Shown here piece by piece: positions 1-7,612 of a stretch of DNA of 64,000 nt. Position 1 is the first letter of the stretch; each line of letters starts with the position of its first letter. The notes beneath the pieces are model-generated. The model was not told the DNA's origin. It did no database searches and worked only from the letters and a program-made list of their open reading frames with translations. Source of the stretch: Yinghuangia seranimata (GTDB taxonomy: Bacteria > Actinomycetota > Actinomycetes > Streptomycetales > Streptomycetaceae); contig NZ_JASAOI010000019.1 of NCBI RefSeq assembly GCF_029953285.1, positions 1-64,000 of the forward strand, given 5' to 3'. Position numbers and translations under genes: made by a program.

Positions 1-82
1 CCAACCGGGCCCCCCCGCCGCCGGGGCGGGGGAGGGGGCGGCGGCGCCCCCCCGGGGGGCGGCGCCCCACGGAGCCGCCGGG
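1..82. other. G+C-only leader with hairpin potential
   Basis: This stretch is almost entirely G and C, with long homopolymer runs (for example seven C followed by six G around 47-59). No gene is visible. It lies just past the stop of the minus-strand binding-protein gene, so the C-run/G-run inverted repeat could act as a terminator. It could equally be low-complexity spacer before permease genes beyond the window edge. Confidence 0.3.
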
Positions 83-907
83 TCAGCTGACGATGACGCC
101 GATCTGCGGCGCGGGCTCGGCGTGGTAGTTCGCCGGGCCGAAGTTCTTCTGGACGTACTTGTCCCAGGAGCCGTCCTTGACCATCTTCTCCAGGGCGGCG
201 TTGATCTTCGGCGTGAGGTCGCTGCCCTTCGGGACGCCGATGCCGTAGTTCTCGTTGCTCATCTTGAAGCCGCCGAGCTTGAACCTGCCCTTGAACTCGG
301 GCTGCGCGGCGTAGCCGGCGAGGATCGCGTCGTCGGTGGTCAGGGCGTCGACGGCCTTGTTCTCCAGGCCGGTCAGGCACTCCGAATAGCCGCCGTACTC
401 CTGCAGCTGGGCGTCGGGCGCGATCTTCGTCTTGACGTTCTGCGCCGAGGTCGAGCCGGTGACCGAGCACAGCTTCTTGTTGTTCAGGTCCTGCGGCGTC
501 CGGATGGAGTTGTCGTCCGAACGGATCAGCACGTCCTGGTGGGCCAGCAGGTAGGGGCCGGCGAAGTCGACCTTCTGCGCGCGTGCGGGGGTGATCGAGT
601 ACGAGGCGGCGATGAACGCGACGTCGCCGCGCTGCAGCATCGTCTCGCGGTCGGCGCTCTTGGCCTCCTTCCACACGATGTCGCCGGGCTTGTAGCCGAG
701 CTCCTTGGCGATGTACGTGGCGACGTCGACGTCGAAGCCGGTGTACTTGCCGTCCGGGGTCTTCAGGCCGACGCCGGGCTGGTCGAACTTGATGCCGACG
801 GCCACCTTCTTGCCGCCTCCGCTGTTGCTGTCGCTGCACCCGGCTGCCGCCAGGGACAGGGCCGCCAGGGCGGCCGCCGCCGCGGCCGTCGCCTTGCGAG
901 GCCTCAT
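83..907 (-). CDS. Glutamate-type ABC transporter, substrate-binding lipoprotein
   Basis: This 274-residue extracytoplasmic solute-binding protein belongs to the polar amino-acid family (GluB-like) and would deliver glutamate or a similar amino acid to a membrane permease. The N-terminus is a lipoprotein signal: basic MRPRK, an Ala/Leu-rich core and a lipobox ending at Cys24, followed by a Ser/Gly-rich linker. The mature part shows family features such as GVGLKTPDGKYTGFDVDVA and YSITPARAQKVDFAGPY. The ATG at 907 was chosen because GAGGTGAG lies just upstream and the signal peptide begins there. The longer open frame upstream is a shadow of the ATPase gene. The ATPase gene precedes it by 32 bp in the same operon. 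The order ATPase then binding protein matches gluABCD, so the permeases probably lie beyond the left edge. Confidence 0.9.
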   Translation of the reverse strand: MRPRKATAAAAAALAALSLAAAGCSDSNSGGGKKVAVGIKFDQPGVGLKTPDGKYTGFDVDVATYIAKELGYKPGDIVWKEAKSADRETMLQRGDVAFIAASYSITPARAQKVDFAGPYLLAHQDVLIRSDDNSIRTPQDLNNKKLCSVTGSTSAQNVKTKIAPDAQLQEYGGYSECLTGLENKAVDALTTDDAILAGYAAQPEFKGRFKLGGFKMSNENYGIGVPKGSDLTPKINAALEKMVKDGSWDKYVQKNFGPANYHAEPAPQIGVIVS

Positions 908-939
908 CGCGCTCACCTCTTGGTGCTGGGCGGTCCCGG

Positions 940-1704
940 TCAGTGGTGCAGGATCTTCGACAGGAAGTCCCGGGCCCGCGCGGTGCCCGGGCTGCTGAAG
1001 AACCGGTCGGGCGTGGTCTCTTCCATGATCCGGCCGTCCGCCATGAACACCACCTTGTTGGCGGCCGAACGGGCGAAGCCCATCTCGTGGGTGACGACCA
1101 CCATGGTCATGCCGTCCCGGGCGAGCTGCCGCATCACCTCGAGCACCTCGTTGATCATCTCGGGGTCGAGGGCGGAGGTCGGCTCGTCGAAGAGCATGAC
1201 CTTCGGGTCCATGGCCAGCGCCCTGGCGATCGCGACGCGCTGCTGCTGGCCGCCGGAGAGCTGCGCCGGGTACTTGTCCGCCTGCGACGCCACGCCCACC
1301 CGGTCGAGCAGCTTGTGCGCCCGGTCCGCCGCCGCCTTCCGGTCCTTCTTGCGGACCTTGACCTGGCCGAGCGTGACGTTGTCCAGCACGGTCTTGTGCG
1401 CGAAGAGGTTGAAGGACTGGAACACCATGCCCACGTCGGCCCGCAGCGCGGCCAGCTCGCGGCCCTCGGCGGGCAGCGGCTTCCCGTCGATCACGATCTC
1501 GCCCGAGTCGATGGTCTCCAGGCGGTTGATCGCGCGGCACAGCGTGGACTTCCCGCCCCCGGACGGCCCGATGACCACGACGACCTCGCCCCGGGCGACG
1601 GTCAGGTCGATGTCCCGCAGGACGTGGAGGGTGCCGAAGTGCTTGTTGACCTTGCTCAGCACGACAAGGTCGTCCGGGGGCGGGGTGGAGGTGTCCTCGG
1701 TCAT
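940..1704 (-). CDS. Polar amino-acid ABC transporter ATPase
   Basis: This 254-residue ABC ATPase (GluA/GlnQ type) energises the importer whose binding protein is encoded next. It shows Walker A GPSGGGKST, the Q-loop in VGMVFQSFNLF, the signature LSGGQQQRVAIARAL, Walker B VMLFDEPTSALDP and the H-loop VVTHEMGFA, all intact. The ATG at 1704 has a GGAG box about 8 nt upstream. In-frame ATGs at 1728 and further upstream have weaker sites and add residues not expected in the family. The gene starts about 70 bp from the end of the serine-hydrolase gene. Nothing in it links it to the biosynthetic genes, so it probably marks flanking chromosome. Confidence 0.92.
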   Translation of the reverse strand: MTEDTSTPPPDDLVVLSKVNKHFGTLHVLRDIDLTVARGEVVVVIGPSGGGKSTLCRAINRLETIDSGEIVIDGKPLPAEGRELAALRADVGMVFQSFNLFAHKTVLDNVTLGQVKVRKKDRKAAADRAHKLLDRVGVASQADKYPAQLSGGQQQRVAIARALAMDPKVMLFDEPTSALDPEMINEVLEVMRQLARDGMTMVVVTHEMGFARSAANKVVFMADGRIMEETTPDRFFSSPGTARARDFLSKILHH

Positions 1705-1774
1705 CGTCGCTCCGCTCGTCGGCTTCATCGTCCGTCGTCCGGCGGGAAGCCGCACGTCAGGCGGAGCATCGGGG

Positions 1775-2929
1775 TCAGGGCGAAGGCGGCGCGCAGAACT
1801 CGGCGTTCAGGAGCGGGAAGAGGGTCTCGGCGCCCCAGCTGCCGTTGTAGTTGAAGGCGAGCCGGTGTCGGCCGTCGTCGGTGGTGGCGGCCACGGTGAT
1901 CGAGCCCTGCACGCCGCCGTCGTGGTACCAGAGCGCGGCGCCGCAGGGCATCGTGAAGTGCTCGATGCCGAGCCCGTAGGAGGCGCCCGGGAAGTCGGGG
2001 TTGGCGACGGTCGTCTTCATCTCCGCCAGCTGGCGCGGGGGCAGCAGCTGCCCGCGCATCAGGGCCCCGTAGAAGCGGTTCAGGTCCTCGGCGCTGGAGA
2101 CGATGTCGCCGTTGCCCCAGCCCTGCGACGCGTTCATCTCGGTGACGTCGTCGATCCGGTCGGGCGCCGACGGGAACAGCTTGGCGTAGCCGCGGCCGCT
2201 CGGGTGCGGCAGGCGGACGCGGTCCTTGGGGGTGGACGTGGCCTTCAGCCCCAACGGCTTGAGGATCCGGTCGCGCACCTCGGCCTCGTACGACCGTCCG
2301 GAGACCTTCTCGACGACCATCGCGGCCAGCACGTCGTTGGTGTTGGAGAACGAGTGCCGGGCCCCGGGCGCGAACAGCGGCGCGTGCGAGAGGGCCACCT
2401 GCACGCGCGCCTCGGGCGTGAGGGTGTCGTAGCGGTGCTCGAGGAAGCCGTCGCCCGTCACGTACGTCTCGGCGTACCCCGGGTCGGCGAGGTAGTCGAA
2501 CAGGCCGCTGGTGTGGTTCAGCAACTGCCGTACGGTGACCGCGCGGCCGTCGTTGCCGCTGCCCCGCACCACGCCGGGCAGGCGGCGCTCGACGGTGTCG
2601 TCGAGGCTGAGCCGCCGCTCCGCCTCCATCTGGAGCAGGACGGTGGCCACGAAGGTGTCGGTGAGGTTGCCGACCCGGAACCTGTCGTCCGTGCCGCGCG
2701 GCGCGCCCGTCCGCAGGTCGCCCACGCCCGAGGCCGCCTTCCAGACCCCGTCGGCGTCCCGCGCCTCGGCGGTGACGCCGGGGACCCCGGCCTGGACGGC
2801 CGCGTCCATCGCCTGCCGCGTCGCCTGGTGGCCGCCCGCCGCGCGGGCGGGACCCGTCAGGGCGGCGGCCGTTATCGCGGCCGCCGTGAAAACGACCACG
2901 CAGGCCCTGGACCTCTTTCTCGTTTTCAA
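1775..2929 (-). CDS. Secreted serine beta-lactamase/DD-peptidase-fold protein, catalytic residues lost
   Basis: The protein is 384 residues and resembles class C beta-lactamase/D-Ala-D-Ala carboxypeptidase-like hydrolases. A Sec signal (MKTRKRSR, hydrophobic core, ARA-A cleavage site near residue 30) suggests secretion. The fold landmarks are recognisable: FRVGNLTDTF (83-93), RQLLNHTSGL, HSFSNTND (192-199) and YHDGG (335-339). However, the S-x-x-K catalytic pair is N88 and D91, and the Tyr of Y-x-N is F194; only the H-x-G motif remains. The start is taken as TTG at 2929 because AGGAGCGGGAA precedes it and the signal peptide begins there; an upstream frame to 3079 would run through the divergent promoter. 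It may be a non-catalytic binding protein, for example for self-protection or peptidoglycan sensing. That role is inference. It shares a putative operator with the divergent DDAH gene. Confidence 0.75.
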   Translation of the reverse strand: MKTRKRSRACVVVFTAAAITAAALTGPARAAGGHQATRQAMDAAVQAGVPGVTAEARDADGVWKAASGVGDLRTGAPRGTDDRFRVGNLTDTFVATVLLQMEAERRLSLDDTVERRLPGVVRGSGNDGRAVTVRQLLNHTSGLFDYLADPGYAETYVTGDGFLEHRYDTLTPEARVQVALSHAPLFAPGARHSFSNTNDVLAAMVVEKVSGRSYEAEVRDRILKPLGLKATSTPKDRVRLPHPSGRGYAKLFPSAPDRIDDVTEMNASQGWGNGDIVSSAEDLNRFYGALMRGQLLPPRQLAEMKTTVANPDFPGASYGLGIEHFTMPCGAALWYHDGGVQGSITVAATTDDGRHRLAFNYNGSWGAETLFPLLNAEFCAPPSP

Positions 2930-3027
2930 TTCCCGCTCCTGGGAGTTCGTCTGTCCCGTCGCCAGGACGGACCCGTCCGGATTTAATGGAGCCATTGTCC
3001 ACAACAGCGCGGGGAAAGGGGATCCGA
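2930..3027. promoter_or_regulatory. Divergent promoter region between serine-hydrolase homologue and DDAH
   Basis: These 98 bp separate two divergent starts (TTG at 2929 minus, GTG at 3028 plus). They contain copy 1 of the window's recurring palindrome at 2952-2969 and an AT-rich TTTAAT (2982-2987), a possible -10 for the rightward gene. Confidence 0.55.
2952..2969. promoter_or_regulatory. Putative operator palindrome, copy 1 (TGTCCCGTCGCCAGGACG)
   Basis: This is an imperfect dyad, GTCCcGTC-GcCAGGAC. It matches the perfect palindrome at 8761-8778 at 16 of 18 positions and the copy at 40400-40417 at 17 of 18. It lies 22 bp upstream of the leftward start and about 58 bp upstream of the rightward start. 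Confidence 0.6.
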
Positions 3028-3870
3028 GTGCGGGAGAACAGCGGTACCGGAATCGGAGGGAAACGGAGTTCCCGGCCACGGCACTACCTCATGTGCGAGC
3101 CGACGTTCTTCGAGGTCACATATTCGATAAATCCGTGGATGGACCCCTCGCGCCCCACCTCCAACGCGCGCGGACTGTCCCAGTGGAAGACGCTGCACGA
3201 CCTCCTGGTCGAACTGGGGCACACGGTCGACCTGGTCGAGCCCGTCGCCGGACTTCCGGACATGGTGTACTCGGCCAACGGCGCGACGGTCGTGGACGGC
3301 CGTGCGCTGGTCGCCCGCTTCCGCCATGAGCAGCGCGAAGGCGAGTCACCGGCGTACCTGGACTGGTTCCGGGTGCACGGCTGGGAGACGCGCCAGGCCG
3401 AGCGCGTCAACGAGGGCGAGGGCGACTTCCTGTACACCGGCGACGTCGTCCTGGCCGGCACGGGGTTCCGCAGCGCGCCGGAGGCGCACGACGAAATACG
3501 GGAGTTCTTCGGCGTGCCGGTGGTGGCCCTGACCCTCGTGGACCCCAGGTACTACCACCTCGACACGGCCCTTGCCGTGCTCGACGACAATGAGGTCATG
3601 TACCACCCCGAGGCGTTCTCGCCGGAAAGCCGGGAGGTACTCGCGGAACGATTCCCGGACGCGATTGTGGCGGATGCGGAAGACGCCGCGGTATTCGGCC
3701 TGAACGCGGTGTCCGACGGCCTCCACGTCATTGTTCCGGAACAGGCGAAGCGCCTGCCGGGGCAACTGCGGGAACGTGGATTCGTGCCCGTCGGGATCGA
3801 TATGACGGAGCTGCTCAAGGGCGGCGGCGGCGCCAAGTGCTGCACCTTGGAGCTCCGCCCGGCGCGCTGA
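3028..3870 (+). CDS. ddaH: N(G),N(G)-dimethylarginine dimethylaminohydrolase (DDAH)
   Basis: This 280-residue enzyme of the amidinotransferase/DDAH fold would hydrolyse the guanidine carbon of (di)methylarginine to citrulline and an amine in the cytosol. Family landmarks are RHYLMCEPTFFEVTYSINPW near the N-terminus, NEGEGDFL (substrate acid, about 128-135), RYYHLDTALAVLDD with catalytic His177, and the C-terminal GGGGAKCCTLEL with nucleophile Cys271. All are intact and length is normal. The GTG at 3028 was chosen because AAAGGGG lies 6 nt upstream; an ATG at 2986 would add 14 non-family residues. It is monocistronic and ends in a hairpin terminator. Its promoter carries the same palindrome as the biosynthetic operons, which suggests co-regulation. 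A link to arginine/ornithine supply for piperazic acid is possible but unproven. Confidence 0.87.
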   Translation: MRENSGTGIGGKRSSRPRHYLMCEPTFFEVTYSINPWMDPSRPTSNARGLSQWKTLHDLLVELGHTVDLVEPVAGLPDMVYSANGATVVDGRALVARFRHEQREGESPAYLDWFRVHGWETRQAERVNEGEGDFLYTGDVVLAGTGFRSAPEAHDEIREFFGVPVVALTLVDPRYYHLDTALAVLDDNEVMYHPEAFSPESREVLAERFPDAIVADAEDAAVFGLNAVSDGLHVIVPEQAKRLPGQLRERGFVPVGIDMTELLKGGGGAKCCTLELRPAR

Positions 3871-3877
3871 CCGGAAG

Positions 3878-3926
3878 AGGGGACGGCCCCGGTGTCCGCA
3901 CGGACACCGGAGCCGCCCCGTTTTCC
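3878..3926. terminator. Hairpin terminator between convergent genes
   Basis: The stem CGGTGTCC (3890-3897), loop GCAC and GGACACCG (3902-3909) form a perfect 8-bp hairpin. It is extended by an imperfect GGGACGGCC/AGCCGCCCC outer stem and followed by GTTTTC. It sits between the ends of DDAH and the convergent MDR gene, so it may stop transcription from both sides. Confidence 0.75.
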
Positions 3927-3949
3927 CGCTTTCCCCGTGTGCGAGCCGG

Positions 3950-5122
3950 TCAGAGCGGGTTCACCCGGTACGTCGGGAAGTAGGAGCCGATGCGGCCGGC
4001 CGCGTAGTCGTCGGCCAGCTCGGGCACCTGGTCGAAGTCGTAGACCACGTCCGACCCCTTCGGCGCCATCCAGCCGTCGGCTTCCATGAAGTCCCGGATG
4101 CCCGGTGAGTCGGGCAGCCGCCATACGTGCGTGTTCACGTGGAGGTGCCGCGCGATGGACTCGGCCCCGCGCAGATGCGACAGGCGCATCCCCGCCTTCC
4201 ATCCGCACGTGGTGACGACCCCTTCGCGGGCCAGGGCCGTCAGGGTGACGTCGTAGAGCGGCTCGCCGATGTTGTCGACGAAGAGCGCGACGCCGTGGCC
4301 GTCGCTGAGCTCGTCGACGAGGCCCAGGAACGCGCGCACCGACGTCCGGCGCCGCTGCTGCCGGTCCCGGTCGGCCCGCTCCCGCCGGCCGGGCAGCGAC
4401 AGGTCGGGGTACCGGCGACGGTCCACCGGGGTGATGCCGTGCTCGCGCAGGAAGGCGACGCGCTCGTCCGAGCCCGCCGTCATCGCCACCCGGAAGCCGG
4501 CGCGCTTGGCCAGCATCAGCTCGGCGAACGCCACGCCGCCGCCCCAGCCGAACACCAGGTGGTCCGCCGGATCGCTGTCGGGCACCTGCGTCCGCCAGCA
4601 CCCGTAGGCCTTCTGCCAGTTGTCCCAGGCGGTGAAGTACCGCCCGTACGCGGCCCACTGGGACAGCGAGTACGGCGTGCCGTCCGGGAGGGGCAGGAGC
4701 AGCCGGGCGTCCATCTTCGACCGCTCGGCCAGGAGACCGATGGTGCCGGGGCAGTCGTACGCGTAGGCGAGTTCGGCGTAACCGAAGCGGTCGAGCCTGC
4801 CGAACGGCATGAGCAGGCACAGGTCGCCTTCCCGGGCCCGGACACCGGGGCCGCCCCCGTTCACCGCGAGCACGCGGACCACCCCCAGGTTGCCGAGGAC
4901 CACCGAGTCCTCGCCGCGGGAGCTGCATACGTCGATCGGCGAACGGGTCAGCGCGTGGTCCATGTTGGCCTCCCACGAGCCGAGGATCGGCTCGACCAGC
5001 GCCTCTCCGTCCTCGAGCGGGCCGAAGGCGAAGCGGTCCCGCAGCAGCGCGCCGCCGGGTCCGCCGGTGTGCCGGCCGGTCACCGCACCGGAGCGCAGGA
5101 TCCAGGCTTCTGGTGCGTAGAT
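3950..5122 (-). CDS. MDR-superfamily (zinc-type alcohol dehydrogenase/enoyl reductase-like) oxidoreductase
   Basis: This medium-chain dehydrogenase/reductase-like protein is the last gene of the acyl-unit operon. Visible family features include FGPLEDGEALVEPILGSWEANM near the N-terminus, the cofactor-loop region VFGWGGGVAFAELMLAKRAG and GVALFVDNIGEPLYDVTLTALAREGVVTTCGW. It lacks the longer sequence of a bona fide crotonyl-CoA carboxylase/reductase, so I do not call it CCR. The first standard start in frame is GTG 5083, but that has no Shine-Dalgarno site. The frame upstream encodes IYAPEAWILRSG, which fits the expected N-terminal strand, and a GGAGG stands 5 nt before an ATC at 5122. A non-canonical ATC start, or a sequence error there, is therefore proposed (390 residues; 377 from GTG). 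Its role is probably reduction of a thioester intermediate made with the KAS III and ACP; this is inference. Confidence 0.65.
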   Translation of the reverse strand: MYAPEAWILRSGAVTGRHTGGPGGALLRDRFAFGPLEDGEALVEPILGSWEANMDHALTRSPIDVCSSRGEDSVVLGNLGVVRVLAVNGGGPGVRAREGDLCLLMPFGRLDRFGYAELAYAYDCPGTIGLLAERSKMDARLLLPLPDGTPYSLSQWAAYGRYFTAWDNWQKAYGCWRTQVPDSDPADHLVFGWGGGVAFAELMLAKRAGFRVAMTAGSDERVAFLREHGITPVDRRRYPDLSLPGRRERADRDRQQRRRTSVRAFLGLVDELSDGHGVALFVDNIGEPLYDVTLTALAREGVVTTCGWKAGMRLSHLRGAESIARHLHVNTHVWRLPDSPGIRDFMEADGWMAPKGSDVVYDFDQVPELADDYAAGRIGSYFPTYRVNPL

Positions 5123-5153
5123 GACAACCTCCGGTGATCGAGTACGTGCCGGG

Positions 5154-6092
5154 TCACGAGGCGGTGGAGGCCGGCACCCGGTAGTCCACCGAGACGCCGC
5201 CCCACGCCTCTCCGGCGCCGTAGGCCACCGCCCCGAGTCGTCCCGAGGCGGGAAGGAGACCGGCGTCCAACTCCTCGGCGAACGCCAGCGGGATCGTGGC
5301 GGACGACGTGTTCCCGGAGTGCTCGATCCGGTTCACGAAGGGCACGCCGAGATGACTGGTGAAGGCGCGGACCTGTTCCAGGATGCGGCCGTTCGCCTGG
5401 TGTCCGACCAGGACGGTCGGCGCGGGGCCGTGGTCGAAGAGGTACTGCGCCGATTCCGACATGCGCCGCACCGCGCGGTCGTAGACCTGCGCCCCGTCGA
5501 GGTGGATGCCGCCCGCGTCGGTCTCCCGCATCAGCGCCTCCTGGGCGCCGTCGCAGCCGGCGACGTGGCGGAAGCCCGCGAACTCCGCGCGCTCCTCGAC
5601 CAGGACGGCCGCGGCGCCGTCTCCGAACAGGCAGGCCGTCTGCCGGTCCGTGCGGTCCACCATCCGGGACATGGCCTCCACCGAGCACACCAGGACGGAC
5701 CGGGCCCGCCCCGCGTCACAGAGGGACAGCCCGGTGACCAGCCCGTAGACGAAGCCGCAGCACGCCGCGTTCATGTCGAAGGCGAGCACCGAAGGCCCCA
5801 GGCCCGCGAGGTGCGCCACCTTCTGCGCGATCCCCGGGACGCGCTGCCGCGACGACGTGCTGACGACGACGAGGGCGCCGATCGAGGCGGGGTCGGCCGA
5901 CCGGGTCACGACCGGCGCGCAGGCCTCCGCCGCCACCTCCGCGAGCGGGGTCTCGTCGGGCAGCCAGGAGCGGGACGCGATGCCGCTGCGGCGCCGGATC
6001 CACGCGTCCGTGAGGCCGATCGCGGTGAAGTGCTCGTTGTCGACCCTCCGGCCCGGCTTCGCGGTGGCGATGTCGACGATGCCCGCGCTCAT
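5154..6092 (-). CDS. Beta-ketoacyl-ACP synthase III (FabH-like)
   Basis: This 312-residue KAS III-family condensing enzyme has the complete Cys-His-Asn triad: Cys111 in NAACCGFVYGL, His231 in LVGHQANGR and Asn261 in EHSGNTSSA. KAS III enzymes start chains by condensing an acyl-CoA (or acyl carrier) with malonyl-ACP. Here the neighbours are an ACP (ATGA overlap at 6089-6092) and a partial 2-oxo-acid dehydrogenase complex. It may therefore elongate a branched or otherwise unusual acyl group into an extender or starter precursor rather than serve primary fatty-acid synthesis. It is slightly shorter than typical FabH (about 320-335 residues). A role as acyltransferase instead of condensing enzyme, known for some KAS III homologues, cannot be excluded. 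Confidence 0.85.
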   Translation of the reverse strand: MSAGIVDIATAKPGRRVDNEHFTAIGLTDAWIRRRSGIASRSWLPDETPLAEVAAEACAPVVTRSADPASIGALVVVSTSSRQRVPGIAQKVAHLAGLGPSVLAFDMNAACCGFVYGLVTGLSLCDAGRARSVLVCSVEAMSRMVDRTDRQTACLFGDGAAAVLVEERAEFAGFRHVAGCDGAQEALMRETDAGGIHLDGAQVYDRAVRRMSESAQYLFDHGPAPTVLVGHQANGRILEQVRAFTSHLGVPFVNRIEHSGNTSSATIPLAFAEELDAGLLPASGRLGAVAYGAGEAWGGVSVDYRVPASTAS

Positions 6093-6337
6093 CCCTGGTT
6101 CGCCAGCTTCACGAAGTAGGCGCTGAAGTCGCTCAGGAAGGCGAAGCCTGCGGTGTCCGTCAGGTCGCCCCTGACCTGGAGTTCGCGCTCCAACTGCTGG
6201 TGCAGCTCGACCAGGTCGAGGGAGTCGAGGTCGAGGTCGGCGACGGGCCGGGTGAGGTCGTCGGAGGTCAACGCCGGGTCGCGTTCCCGCAGTTTGGCGA
6301 GCATGGTGTCCGCGATGCGGCGTTCGATGTCGCTCAT
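6089..6337 (-). CDS. Discrete acyl carrier protein
   Basis: This is an 82-residue ACP. The phosphopantetheine site is Ser39 in DLDLDSLDLVELHQQLE, typical of type II ACPs. The ATG at 6337 has GGAGAAGG just upstream, and longer upstream starts would run into the lipoyl gene region. Its stop overlaps the KAS III start (ATGA). Sitting between the lipoyl-domain gene and the KAS III gene, it is the likely acceptor of the acyl group released by the E1/lipoyl pair and the carrier used by the KAS III and MDR enzymes. Confidence 0.85.
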   Translation of the reverse strand: MSDIERRIADTMLAKLRERDPALTSDDLTRPVADLDLDSLDLVELHQQLERELQVRGDLTDTAGFAFLSDFSAYFVKLANQG

Positions 6338-6389
6338 GAGCCTTCTCCGTTCACGTGGCGGGACGGTGGGAACTGCGGGCGTGGGGCGA

Positions 6390-6632
6390 TCAGTCGGTCG
6401 CCAGCCGGTACAGCACGTCGCCGGAGGCGAGGATCGTGCCGGCCGCCGCGGCGTGGGCGGTGAGCCGTCCGCCGCGCTCCGCCACGACCTCCACACTGGC
6501 CTTGTCGGTCTCGACGACCGCGACGACGTCCCCGCGCTCGACCCGGTCGCCGACGCCGGCGACCCACTCGACCAGCAGGGCCTCGGCGAGGCCGTGTCCG
6601 AACTCGGGAACACGCATGTCCTCCGCGCTCAC
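6390..6632 (-). CDS. Stand-alone lipoyl (E2-like) domain protein
   Basis: This protein has only 80 residues and consists of a single biotinyl/lipoyl domain: MRVPEFGHGLAEALLVEW at the start and the lipoylation site ETDKASVEV with Lys44. A normal dehydrogenase E2 is about 400-500 residues and carries an E1/E3-binding domain plus a catalytic acyltransferase domain; both are absent. The GTG start at 6632 overlaps the E1 beta stop (GTGA), and an internal ATG at 6617 would still leave the whole domain. It should pick up an acyl group from the E1 alpha/beta pair on its lipoyl arm. Because no acyltransferase domain or E3 is nearby, transfer to the adjacent ACP and reoxidation must rely on other proteins. 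Confidence 0.82.
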   Translation of the reverse strand: MSAEDMRVPEFGHGLAEALLVEWVAGVGDRVERGDVVAVVETDKASVEVVAERGGRLTAHAAAAGTILASGDVLYRLATD

Positions 6633-7612
6633 TTCGTCATCACCAGAACCTCGTCCCTGATCTCGCGCACGCCGATCATGTAGTCCTTCTCGAAGTCCCC
6701 GGGGGGATACGCGCGGCGGTCGGGCGCCAGCCTGCGGACCGGGCCGCGGAGCGCGTCGTGGCCGTACTCGGCCACCGACGCGGCGATCTCGGCCCCGATG
6801 CCGACGTCCTTGGTCGCCTCGTGCACGACGAGCAGCCGTCCGGTGCGGCCCACGGACTCCAGGACCGTGTCCATGTCGAGCGGGGCCACCCAGCGCAGGT
6901 CCACCACCTCGACGTCGACGTCGGGGGCGAGGTCGTGCGCCGCCTCCAGCACCTCGTCGGTGATCGCGCCGTACGTGGCGACCGTCAGGTCGGTGCCGCG
7001 CCGCACCACCCGGGCCGCGGTCGGCGACCGCGCGGGCTCGGCGGAACGCGGAGGCGAACTCCGGCGCCAGTACAGGCGGATCGGCTCGTACACGACGACG
7101 GGCGAGCCGAGCGCCACCGCGTACCGCAGGATCTGGTCGGCGTCCTCGCCGGTGGAGGGACACGCCACCGAAATGCCCGGGACGCGGGCGAAGAGCGCCT
7201 CGTTGGAGTCGTTGTGGTGCTCGACGCCCCGGAACCCCCCGGCCGTCGGGATCCGCACCACCAGGCTCGGACTGATCCGCCCGTTCCACCGGCCGCCGAC
7301 CCGCGCCGCCTGCGTCACCAGCTGGTTGACCGCGGGGTAGGTGAATCCGTCGAACTGGATCTCGCAGACCGGCACCAGCCCGCTCATCGCCATGCCGACC
7401 GCCTGGCCCACGATGGTGGACTCGGCCAGCAGGGCGTCGCGCACCCGGTCCGCGCCGAAGCGCTCCCGGAGTCCGCGGGTCACCCGGAACACGCCGCCCA
7501 GGCGCCCGATGTCCTCGCCGATCAGCACCAGCCTCGGATCCTGGTCGAGCAGGTCGGCGAGGGCCGTGTTGATCGACTCCGCCAGACAGGGGGAACGCAC
7601 GGTGCCCGTCAC
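6629..7612 (-). CDS. 2-oxo-acid dehydrogenase E1 component, beta subunit
   Basis: This 327-residue beta subunit belongs to the thiamine-diphosphate dehydrogenases (pyruvate/branched-chain/acetoin type). Characteristic segments are LVLIGEDIGRLGGVFRVTRGL, LLAESTIVGQAVGMAMSG, EIQFDGFTYPAVNQL, the C-terminal VVDLRWVAPLDMDTV and LVVHEATKDVGIGAEIAA. The GTG start overlaps the E1 alpha stop (GTGA), so the two subunits are translationally coupled as expected for an alpha2beta2 enzyme. It would decarboxylate a 2-oxo acid and pass the acyl or hydroxyalkyl group to the lipoyl protein encoded next. The substrate cannot be read from sequence; a branched-chain 2-oxo acid or 2-oxobutyrate would suit the pathway. 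Confidence 0.88.
   Translation of the reverse strand: MTGTVRSPCLAESINTALADLLDQDPRLVLIGEDIGRLGGVFRVTRGLRERFGADRVRDALLAESTIVGQAVGMAMSGLVPVCEIQFDGFTYPAVNQLVTQAARVGGRWNGRISPSLVVRIPTAGGFRGVEHHNDSNEALFARVPGISVACPSTGEDADQILRYAVALGSPVVVYEPIRLYWRRSSPPRSAEPARSPTAARVVRRGTDLTVATYGAITDEVLEAAHDLAPDVDVEVVDLRWVAPLDMDTVLESVGRTGRLLVVHEATKDVGIGAEIAASVAEYGHDALRGPVRRLAPDRRAYPPGDFEKDYMIGVREIRDEVLVMTK

Noticed and set aside
908-1540. N-terminal extension of the binding-protein frame through the ATPase gene
   Set aside because: The lipoprotein signal and ribosome-binding site fix the start at 907; the extension is out-of-frame ATPase sequence.
3950-5122. Crotonyl-CoA carboxylase/reductase
   Set aside because: It is shorter than CCR and the cofactor-loop region differs; only the MDR superfamily is supported.
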